Positions 20,398 to 29,700 of a DNA stretch of 33,088 bases are shown piece by piece. Location: contig NW_019091357.1 in the NCBI RefSeq assembly GCF_001949145.1, positions 2,630,722 through 2,663,809 on the forward strand. Direction: 5' to 3'. Source of the stretch: Acanthaster planci (Eukaryota; Echinodermata; Asteroidea; Valvatida; Acanthasteridae). How positions within the stretch are numbered: position 1 is the stretch's first letter; each line of letters begins with the position of its first letter. The notes under the pieces were generated by a model. It worked only from the letters and a program-made list of their open reading frames with translations. It was not told the origin of the DNA and searched no databases. A program made the position numbers and the translations under genes.

Positions 20398-23300
20398 GTG
20401 AGTTTGTCTGTGGTCGGCATTATTCTGCGAGTACAACCTCGTAACCACGAATGTCAAGATCAGGGAACCTGGGCACATTTCACTGTGTACCGGTTGTTTT
20501 CTATTCCGTGCACGCCCATTGTTATTTTTGCCGGCGTCCGATGTATTGCATCGAGGGTATAAGGGTACATCCTCAGCATTTTCATTTCTAAATAATGAGA
20601 GAAAGGTGATTTGGGGGTCTATTGCATTTCCCCCTTCCCAAAAGGATGCACAAAAGCGTGGCATAGAGCAGGGACTCCAGCCTAAATGCGAAAAAATACT
20701 GTGTACATGGTGTATTTATGGGTTCTAGTTAATCTGTTTCGTCGATTATAGATCAGGTAAAGTCGGTCAATTGTGGATTTTTAGTTTTTTTGTTTCAACG
20801 GAGATTTTCAGGATGCATGGTTCAGCTGAAAGGTGTCTTCGTAAATCCTCGCAGGTGTACTTTCCTATCCCATTCAAACCTGTTTTCAATCGCTGGTTTC
20901 CAGTAACCCCTTCCTCCCTCTTTCCGCGCTTCATGCACATCTCCAGGTTGGGTAGGCTCCCTGGCCGCTACCCTCTACTGCGTGGCGTCCCCTCTGGCCG
21001 TGGTCCTGGGCTCCAGGTTGGGCAACACCCGGCTGGCCCTAGTCGGCACGCTCTTGCAGGCGGTCAGCTACCTGTCCACTTCCTTCATCTCCTCGCTTGA
21101 CTATGGCTTCCTAACCTTCGGACTGCTGGTGGGCTTAGGCTGCAACTTCGCCTACTGCGCCGCAGGGAGCGCGTTGCTGGGCTGCGTCTCGAGTCACGGC
21201 AAGAACCGATGTCGAGCGACTGGGATCGCCTTAACGTTTTGTTCCGTTGGTAAAATACTGCCATCGTTATTTCGTCCTTGTTTATCAGAAGCGCACCGCT
21301 CTACAAAAAAGGGGGGGTGTGATAGACCCTGTGCCCACAGTGTTCTCCTATGTCGAAAACAAACCAACGCTTTTGCAAAAAACCAACGATGCTCTTTGCC
21401 GATAACATCGTTACACCCGTTTTACAAAGCAAAGTTGGGGTTTTCGGTGTATCGGGATGATCACTTTGACGATTTTAGGCCAGCCGGTTTGCCAAATATT
21501 TGAAAACTGGATGATGTATATAGGCTTAGTACCTTTCAAGGTATCTCACGTGAGGAAGGTCGCAGCTTGCATAAAATTAGTGCAAAACGGACGGTTTTAG
21601 TATTCATACACCTTAGACAAATGCTCTATACACTCGCGTTTTGTTCGATGCATCGAGGAGGGAAAAATAAAAAGTAAAATAAAAAAAAATGAAGCACCAA
21701 AAGCATTCAGTTAAAATTCATTAGGGATACTGACCAACTTCCACCTTTTTAAGTAAACAATTGATGGAGTACAGAAAAATGCAATGTAAATGTCCCCAGT
21801 ACTGGCTAATACGGGCGATTCACAATAGTGAGCCTCCAAGAGTTTGCAACGCGTTGGCTAATCACAGTCCGTAAAGTCTGTTGCGCACTGTGAGTTTCGC
21901 GCACTGTGATTGGTCAACGCGTTGCAAACTCTTGGAGGCGCACTCTTGTTAAACGCCCGCATTGGAACTGACCTATAGGCTGCAACGTTAGGGTGGTTTG
22001 ATATTTTTTTCTCGAGGCATCATGCTGATGGGACCACTGATGAACGCCCTGAGTGTGATATTAGGTTGGAGGAACTGCCTAAGAATCATCAGCGGTGCCA
22101 ATTTAGTCCTCGGAGTGGCGGCCTCGTTGCCCTTCATAAAGTCTCCGAGGACAAGGCCGGAGATGGCAGAGGAGGAAGCCAGAAAGGACGGCCCGTCCCC
22201 TGTCGTGGGAGAAAACAGAGAAGGGTCTGGAGATGAAAACGAGGACCTTGAAACTGACAAATTAAAGTGTCATGGCCCGACGAATGACGACAACGACGGC
22301 AGCCGCTGCCAAGCCGACACTGCCATGCTACCTAATCCTTTTCTGAATGTAGATATCTGGTTATTCGTATCGTCTTTAACATTCGCCCAGATGGGATGGT
22401 CCTTCGTCATTGTCAATTACGTAAGTACCGTCATTTACGAAACTTCGATCGATCTCTCAGCTGAATGTGAACAGGTCTAATAGGAACGTCTTCAATTTCG
22501 CCGGTCCGAGGAAGACCTTCTTTGTCCGTGATTACTCTGATCTGTACCGTATAAGCCCTGGGCTAGACCAGCAGAGTGTGCAATTATTTTCCTAGCGCCA
22601 GCTTTGGTCGGAACTCCGCTTTGCTGGTTACAAAAACGACATTGAAATGCACGCGTCACGGTCGCGTCGCTACCAGCAAAATGAACACTCCCGACCAACA
22701 TAGCTCATTTCAATCGATGAGGGGGTGCTTCTGCTCAAGGCCTAGTGCTGTCTTCGAGGGCTCTCGAGAAAGAAGTAAAGAGTTTTGATTAGTAATCGGT
22801 CTATGATATAAAACTGTAGAATACACGTATATTTATTTTTGTTCTCAGTGTGAACCCCCTTTTAAATTTTTTTCTCTTCTCCTTGCAGTCTAGTTTTATG
22901 GCTGGGCTAGGGTTGTCAGTCAGTCAGATGTCCATTGCTCTGTTGATTTCGGCGCAGCGGAGGTCGCCTTCAAAATCCTCTTCGTCATTTTCGGTGACCG
23001 CCTTCCAGCCAGGAAGCTGTACTTAATCGCTGCCACCTCAACGGGCGGCGCCATCGTGTCGGGCTTCCTGCTGGTTTGTTCGACATTCGGACACATGATT
23101 GCCCTGTCGACTGGTAGGTGTGGACCTGCTCCGTCTATATTCATTTTTGAATGCTCTCTTGGTAGTAGGACTTCGCAAGAGCAAAAAACCTATAAAAAAA
23201 ATTCACATGGCCCATTATTAAATTAAATCCACTTAAATTTAATTCAGATTGGATAATAAATTATAACAAAATAGTTAAAAGGACGTTCAAAGAAAAAAAA

Positions 23301-24725
23301 TTCGAAACGAGTGAGATGTTTATTTCACTCTTCTGTTTCTCAGAAATGACATCTTTGCTTTTCTTAGTTCGCCGCCGACAAGCACGCCCAGGCAAAAATG
23401 CAAAACAATTCAATGAGATTGCTTCAAGGATGGCCCTGGCGACAAATAGATCTGAAATGTATGCACAAATTATTATTTCAAGACTAATGTTAAAGTTGAC
23501 TTTAGCAAGACATGCCGAGTGTGTCCAACGCCGGTTGCATGCCACTTCAGCAGGACGGTATTCAACGATGCCTACCTCTTTGCATGTGTAGCTGGACTAT
23601 AAAAACTTGCTTCCGGGATGGGGGCAGGGCGGAGGTGGCGTTTGTCTGCCTTTCGGCTGAACTGCATCCGAATCTGTTATCTGAAGAGATGGGCCTACAG
23701 GGCCTATGATAAATACGTGGGGATGCACTGATAACAGAGGTAGCCACATAGCTCTGGAAGCATTGAGCAAGTTCTTCTCTTTGTCGATAGCTTGGGGCAT
23801 CTGCCGCAGCGGAATCTACGGAACTAACCTCTCAGCCAGCGACGAACTGTTCTGCGGCTACGGCTCCCGAGTAGCCACTGCAGTATCAACGGTGGGATTC
23901 GGCTTGGGAGTTTTGATCGGCTCACCAATCACAGGTAGATCCAAAACTTATCTGCAGCGATGTTAACTTAAAAATATCATTGATTAAAAGGAAGTCAAAT
24001 TAGGTTTCCATTCTTGAATCATCACCGGCTGGGGAAAAAGAGGCTCCATGATTTCCAAACTATCTCGAGAGACTGGTAACTGTTGAAATGTCATAACACT
24101 GCCCAAACTATGGTGTTAAAATGAACACAAGATACTGTGGACTTGCGGCGTTCTTGGGGGCTTGTGGTGGACTCGACCACATATGATGCAAGATATGGGG
24201 CGGAGACAACCTCCGTCCCCACCTTTGTGGTGGTCATTGTTTGATCGGAATCTCATGAATTCTTTACAGACTTCGGGGGGGGGGTCTTACGTAACAATAG
24301 TCTAGAGTGTGTATAGGGATTGGACATGTGGGTGGTACCCATCGGCCCCTTATCATGCACGGTATCCTCGACCAACACTGTGTGCTTTCTGCCCCCATTT
24401 AACATGATTAAGATTGCTTGATTTATATTTTTCAACGTCGTCTACAGGTTTTCTCTTCGAGCTGAAGGGCGACTACACGTGGAGTCTCGTCGTCCTTGTG
24501 GCGTGTTTCGTGACCTCCGACCTCTTGATGTTGCTGATCCCGGGTAAGGAAAAGATCCGGGCGTACATCCGAGGGCGTATGTGCCGGCCTGAAGGCCGAC
24601 AGGTACCGCAGGGGGCCGAACCGCCGAAGAGTGGACCGAATGCCAGATGGACCAACGCAAGATCCACGAGTTTGGTGGAACTCCGAGTGATCCAGACTGG
24701 GTCCAAAGACACCGCTCAAATTTGA
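20252..24725 (+). CDS. Second MCT-like (SLC16-like) transporter, six exons, two frameshifts in this sequence
   Basis: Exons at 20252-20397, 20947-21249, 22017-22420, 22889-23113, 23791-23934 and 24448-24725 match the minus-strand transporter one for one, with the same intron phases. Shared blocks include NYNVLFVYF, GWVGSLA, CRATGIAL, LGWRNCLRI, VDIWLFVSS, FGDRL, SASDELF and LKGDY. The exon lengths sum to 1500 nt, a multiple of 3. The reading frame nevertheless breaks twice: exon 1 has 4 extra bases near 20316-20321, and exon 4 lacks one base near 22946-22950. Read from its ATG the protein stops after 37 codons. Every exon other than 1 and 4 is open from end to end in the conserved frame. This fits either a young pseudogene or two sequence errors, and I cannot tell which. 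The presumed role is as for its paralogue: a 12-span solute porter. AATAAA at 25425 may serve its 3' end. Confidence 0.8.
20947..21249 (+). CDS. Exon 2 of plus-strand transporter (spans 2-4)
   Basis: Acceptor CATCTCCAG, then GT TGG GTA GGC giving GWVGSLAATLYC. The exon runs through LGSRLGNTRLALVG and two more spans to CRATGIALTFCSVG. Donor GTAAAA at 21250, phase 1. It is one codon longer than the paralogous exon and fully open. Confidence 0.83.
21811..21962. repeat. MITE-like element, AATACGG family, copy 1
   Basis: Inverted arms of about 60 bp share CCTCCAAGAGTTTGCAACGC and a CCAATCACA-like block (TAATCACA on the left). Termini are ACGGGCG. It lies in intron 2 of the second transporter. Confidence 0.7.
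22017..22420 (+). CDS. Exon 3 of plus-strand transporter (spans 5-7 and central loop)
   Basis: Acceptor TTTTTCTCGAG, then GC ATC ATG giving GIMLMGPLMNA, GWRNCLRIISG and a span ending PFIKSPR. An acidic loop (EEEA, GSGDENEDLETD, NDDNDG) follows, then VDIWLFVSSLTFAQMGWSF. Donor GTAAGT at 22421, phase 0, after VNY. It is 42 nt shorter than the paralogous exon, all of the difference in the central loop. Confidence 0.83.
22595..22760 (+). repeat. Dispersed repeat, copy 2
   Basis: Carries GGAACTCCGCTTTGCTGGTT, AACGACATTGAAATGCACGC, and AATCGATGAGGGGGTGCTTC, matching the copies in the other two genes. Intron 3 of the second transporter. Confidence 0.5.
22889..23113 (+). CDS. Exon 4 of plus-strand transporter (one base missing)
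   Basis: Acceptor CTCCTTGCAG, then SSFMAGLGLSVSQMSIALLI in the incoming frame. The conserved AAEVAFKILFVIFGDRL through HMIALST continues one frame over. A single base restores agreement with the 226-nt paralogous exon. The break lies next to TTT at 22947-22949. Donor GTAGGT, phase 1. Confidence 0.76.
23791..23934 (+). CDS. Exon 5 of plus-strand transporter
   Basis: Acceptor TTTGTCGATAG, then CT TGG GGC giving A-W-G-I, then SGIYGTNLSASDELF and a hydrophobic stretch FGLGVLIGSPITG. Donor GTAGAT, phase 1. Same length as exon 5 of the paralogue (144 nt) and open throughout. Confidence 0.82.
24448..24725 (+). CDS. Exon 6 of plus-strand transporter (last span and tail)
   Basis: Acceptor GTCGTCTACAG, then GFLFELKGDYTWSLVVLVAC, the last span, LLIPGKEKIRAYIRGR and a basic tail ending at the stop 24723-24725. 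It is 42 nt shorter than the paralogous last exon, the difference lying in the tail. Confidence 0.82.
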
Positions 24726-24766
24726 AAGGAAGATCGTACCCACTGGAACAAGGTTGACACTTCCTT

Positions 24767-24790
24767 GTTCAAAATGGCGTCACACTTCGG
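24767..24790 (+). repeat. Terminal fragment of the same MITE family
   Basis: GTCACACTTCGGTACTC, about 50 nt after the stop of the second transporter, matches the right end of the ATAGAGTACCGAAGTG family. The rest of the element is not recognisable. Confidence 0.4.
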
Positions 24791-26190
24791 TACTCGATAA
24801 CATTAATTATGGTGAAAACAGAGGTCCACATTTGTCTACTGCTAAGCACCGAGAAGCGGGTTTATGTCTTGTGCCATCTCATTACGTGCGCACGTTACGT
24901 ATGCAATGAGCCAGTTTGGTATTCCTACAGCGCATGCCCAAAATGAAGCGCGTCCGATGTCAGACCTATCTAATGGAGATCAGTGGCGCGGCCTATGCAG
25001 ATTCGCGCGCGTGCTTTGTTCCTGGATGACCTTGCTTTTTTGAAATATCGAACTGGCTCATTTTGCAATTTTTTAAAACGTGGTTTTGTTTATAGACAGA
25101 AAGATGTGCCTCAATCACATTTTATCTTTTGTAATTTTGAAATTATTTCAGAGAACCGAAATCGAATACTTATTTTTTGTTGGCTACGTCATTCTGTTAA
25201 GACCAGTGGGAACAGCATATCAAGAACCGATGGAGACAATCATTTACCAGTTTTACATCATGAAATAATTTTTATTTGTGGGCATGTTGGAAGTGCCCGT
25301 TATACAGATTAAATCGTTCCACATATTAAAAACGATAATTATGCCATGCACAATACCTTACTCGTCTTGTTATTCCGCTACAGTAACTTTTATTTGTGTG
25401 GAAAAAATACTTCTTAAATTGCCAAATAAAATGTTCTATACCTGACAATTTATGATGATACACTTATGGCCTATTTTCTGGATTACATACATCGTTTCGT
25501 ACAAGTATAGCATCCAACAGTAAAGTTTCCCCTTTACCCCCAAAACCAATAGACGAATGCATGATTATCAATGCTATTTTGCTTGAAGTGCGGGTGAATT
25601 GTTGAAATACTTTTCCAATAGAGTTGCTTTGTATCTTGCATACCTTGTCAAGAATATCCCTGTATAGGCTGCACTGGTGAAGCAAGAAATGTGCCAACTT
25701 CTTTGTGGATAATTATACGTTGAAAGTGCTTATTGCACACTACAGTGCAGTCTGTGTAATTACAGGAGGGAAGTTAGCCCAAGGCCTGGTGAATTTTAAA
25801 TAAGCTTATTAGAGATTTGAACTGAACGTTGTGTTGCTGGTTATTGCTATGAAATTTGTTGTACCAACCAACAGAATTTATGCTATGAGGCGGGCTCCTG
25901 TACCCAGCCTTGAAAATGCCGATAAGTGTTTTTGTGCTTGCTAAATGGTGTAAACTCGGCCAATAACGTGTGGACAAAGTGCGTTTTGACACCAGATATG
26001 TCGAATTCAAGCTCGCTCTTCTGAATCGAACTGATCTCTGGATTCAGTGGCTTTCAGGTTGTTTTATAAGATCATTCGAAAAAAAAATCATAATTGCTAA
26101 AATATCGACGCAGTGTTTGAGACAGAATGAATTTCATGATCCTTGTCCCTCCGCTTTAAGACTCGAATCCACGCACTTTAGCTGTCAGCA
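24791..26190. other. 3' flank between convergent genes, no gene seen
   Basis: Contains the likely 3' UTR of the second transporter up to the AATAAA at 25425, then AT-rich DNA with unsupported short frames on both strands. Confidence 0.35.
25425..25430 (+). terminator. Possible poly(A) signal of plus-strand transporter
   Basis: AATAAA about 700 nt after the stop of the second transporter, in AT-rich DNA with no competing gene. It is the first canonical hexamer I noticed downstream on this strand. Confidence 0.3.
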
Positions 26191-26365
26191 ATACGGCCGT
26201 TTCACAAAAGTGCGCCACCAAGAGTCTGCAACGCGTTGGCCAATCACAATGACCAAAATTTATCGACCCAATGTGCGTTTAGAAAAAGTCGACAAATTGC
26301 ACGCGTGATGATTGGCCAACGTGTTTCAACCTCCTGGTGGCGCACTATTTTGAACCACCCGTATT
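26191..26365. repeat. MITE-like element, AATACGG family, copy 2
   Basis: Starts ATACGGCCGTTTCACAA and ends CACCCGTATT. The arms share GTGCGCCACCA, the TTGGCCAA block and CCAATCA. It lies between the convergent ends of the second transporter and the TMEM179-like gene. Confidence 0.68.
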
Positions 26366-26622
26366 TTAAAAGCCATTTTAGGATTCGTAATTTCTACAGT
26401 CCAAATAATTCACAGGTAAAGAAAGCTCTTTCCTGAAACAATTTTACTAGTAGGCGATGTGCCAGTCAGTAATACGATCGTACGGTCCTCCAAAAGTATT
26501 TTACACTGCATATATCGCGACTCGTAATTCAAGCCACTTTTTTATAGGAAAGAAATTCTCCTGGGTAACAGACAAAAATGGTGTTAATAGAAAAGAATGG
26601 AAATTTACTTTTGACCTTGTCC

Positions 26623-26650
26623 TTTAATTCCCTGTTCTTGGGACTTTATT
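26623..26650 (-). terminator. Possible poly(A) signals at the TMEM179-like stop
   Basis: On the minus strand AATAAA (26650-26645) overlaps the TAA stop and ATTAAA (26628-26623) follows. Use of the second would give a very short 3' UTR. This is seen as motifs only; there is no cleavage evidence. Confidence 0.3.
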
Positions 26651-26759
26651 TTGCATTGTTTGGTGGAGTAAATCCGCTTTCGGGTCTTTCAGCTACACAG
26701 TGCAGCACACCCACAGCGACCAAAGATACCCAGGCGAGAAACGACACCCAACCAGATTT
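26646..26759 (-). CDS. TMEM179-like last exon with final span
   Basis: Acceptor TTTCTCCGCAG, then KSGWVSFLAWVSLVAVGVLH and CVAERPESGFTPPNNAK, stop at 26648-26646. The W..FLAW pattern matches the opening of the last TMEM179 span. The exon is too short to stand out as an open frame and lies opposite an unrelated plus-strand frame. AATAAA overlaps the stop and ATTAAA follows 18 nt on. Confidence 0.62.
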   Translation of the reverse strand, partial: KSGWVSFLAWVSLVAVGVLHCVAERPESGFTPPNNAK

Positions 26760-29700
26760 CTGCGGAGAAATTGAGAGAAATATTCTTCAAATCAATTAAC
26801 AACAATAAAGCGTGAAAATGGCTCTCCTTCACCGGAAATGTTGGACCGGTGTCAGACTGAAAGGGTGTTTGAGAAAAACCAATTGATTGAGCGACTCATT
26901 GGTAAAAGGACGGGAGACCAATCAACGGACTGACTGACCAAATGGCTGATTGACACATCTACTAAAGAGTTTACACGCATGGCAGCCATTTTTGGCTGTA
27001 ATTTTGTTCTTGAGTACACTTGAGTAGACCTGATGAGGGCCATGCACGACCTCTTTCCAATGATTGATGATGAAAGCACTGGATGTTATTAATCGGTCAC
27101 GGAACAAATGGATCAGTGTGTCAATATCTTGACCGATTATTAAATTGACTGAACCCAAATGCGAACTATTTGACTATACGGCTGGGGGAAAAACCACATG
27201 TGAAGTTGTTAGCCAGTGGTTTCCATAAGTGCGCGTATATTATATGCAACCTCAGCCAGGTAGGCCTAAGTCGGGGACGGCCTTAATACTTGGCCCCCAA
27301 GATTTTGCAACGCATTGGCAAATTGGCCAGTGCGTGGCAAACTCTTGGAGGCGCACTGCTGTGAAAACCCATAGATCCTGAAAGTTGACCCCTGATGGCG
27401 CGCTTCCGGAACCCTTGGATAGGATAAATATCGTGCAAAGATTTAAGAATTTGCAATATTTTTTTTTGTTCAGCTTCTTCTAAAAATATCCAACTCGGAA
27501 AAGGGGCTTTGAAAAATATTGGCTAGTACATCAATCTATAAAAACTGAAAAATCACCTAAAAGAGAAATTTCCTGCCAGAAATTGGCCCATCACTTCCGA
27601 AAATCTAAAATTCATGAAGAACAGTGCAATGCGGCAGTCTCGTACGCAGATAAACATTTTCATTTTGAAATTTTATGGTTGTCTGTCGGTAAAAGCCGTA
27701 ATAAAAACAGATCAAAGGTAATAACGCAATATTCTAATTTTAGGAAAGATTCTAATCTCTTATACTAACCTTTCGCTGATAACAACTCAACGGAATCTGG
27801 AACCCATCGACTGCAGGTAGGTGAAGCTTTGCAACGGTGTACAATCATCTCGTTTTTTTACGAAAGCATGAGGAGTGAACAAGGAGACCTAGGTACGATA
27901 TCGCCGGACTAAAAAGGTCGTTTTTAATCATCTCCAAGTGACTTTTCCAAAATATTACTTGAGGAACAAAGGTAAAAATTCCAACATGAGTGTTTCGTGG
28001 GGTGGTTTTGACTAATAGGAATTACTCTTGCAACAATTATTGAACGAGATAGGTAGGTCTGCCCAATGTAAAATCCCCATAGGCAGACTGCACGAGGGTT
28101 CCAGAAGCTCGCAGCATGACCTTTTACTTTCAGGCTCTATTGGGTAACTTCAAACAGTTAAAAACATGCCTTGCAACTGGGTTTTTTTTTCGTGCACATG
28201 CCTGGACCCGATTTCAAAAGTAACTTTAATGAGCAGCGATGATGGCACAGCATCGAGACCTTGAGTTAATAGAATATGTGCATGATGGTTCAGTTCTCAC
28301 CTCTGCTTTTGAGAAGTCCTCATAGAAACCGGATCCATCGTAAATGTGCCAGTTGACCTGTTGAAACAGCTCACAGCTTTGAGTATGCAGAGAAGAAATG
28401 GAGTAACGCAATCAGGTCAGTGCAGCTGCATTTGTGAGAGCTTGGTAGTTTCAAAATACAGTCTACTTCTCGATTCCATTCTTGTCGAAGGCATGTGAAA
28501 CCGTAGCTTCCCAGAAACATTCCTGCGAGGTCATTCGGGAACAACAGTACCCGTGCCTGATAGTATGCCCCTTCCAGAGCAGCCAAACATATGCACCCGT
28601 GCGCCTGCTTTGTTCTCGACCGAACTTGCCTTTCATGAAAACCAGACGGGCCATGCAAACGGGGCTTAAATTACTGAACCCAAGAGTGCCTACAGACGGA
28701 TCCAAGATTTAAAAACATGTTCATAACACATATCTTACGTTCTGTCGTCAGTTGACCCCCCGACACTATCCCCCCACCCAGCGGGACCAATAAAGGCTCT
28801 TTTTGATGGCAACTGCATTTCGCTGGCTCACTAACAAATACTGGCATAAAATGCAAGCGTTGCGGTCGCCATACCAACCAAATGAATATACCCGCCGGTA
28901 TGACTGTTTTCAACCGATGAGGGAGTGCTTTTACTCACTCATAGTTGGCGGTCACAACTTGCAGGGAGCGGAAGCCGTCGCAGAGCGCGTTGAGCCCGTG
29001 GGACACGACGGCGGCCTCTCCCAGGATCAGGATGGCCATGATGCTGTAGAGGGGGACACAGATGATTCGCATAATGGAGCTGTGTGGCCAAAAAAAAACG
29101 TGACACCAACCGATATGAGAATTATACCAGTGTGGATCGATGCACTCCATTACTAGTCGCTCTGCTGTCCTAGAGAGGACTCAAACACTTCGTGATGGCT
29201 CGCAGCTTCAAGTCACTATGAAGTATTCTAGCAAAGGTGTCTGTGGAATTCGAAATTTGAATCTTCATGGGGGAGAATAATTAAAAACTAACAGCCATTA
29301 TTACAATAGAAACCTGTTAAAATGAGCTCAACGATTTTTATTTTCTTTTGTGACCTGAATGTTTCTTCCTATTCTCATCTTTAAAAATTTGGGGTACACT
29401 AAAGACCCAGGTGGAATCAGTCACTATACTTCGCTTGGTAGTCTGCGGTTAGGCGTCTTTAGTGCTTAAAATTGCGTTTCAATTGTGTGACCACCAACCG
29501 CAGCTGAACCCAGAGCTGGGATTGGTTGACTCAGTCATACTTTCGAGATGGCCGTCGGGCAGAAATGTTTTCAATGAACGACTCCCGACGACGAGATTTT
29601 CTGGCTTGTAATCACTACGTTTCCTTCGAAACACATTACTTGGCTGGTCAACCTGTTGCAGTGTGAAATTTCCTCTCCTTTGATCTCTGTGCCCCAGGTT

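Noticed and set aside
25774-26010. Minus-strand frame of 78 codons
   Set aside because: No family resemblance; basic, low-complexity composition in AT-rich DNA beyond the 3' end of the TMEM179-like gene.
26578-26799. Plus-strand frame starting MVLIEKNGN
   Set aside because: Overlaps the last TMEM179-like exon on the other strand, which has an acceptor and fits the family; the plus frame matches nothing.
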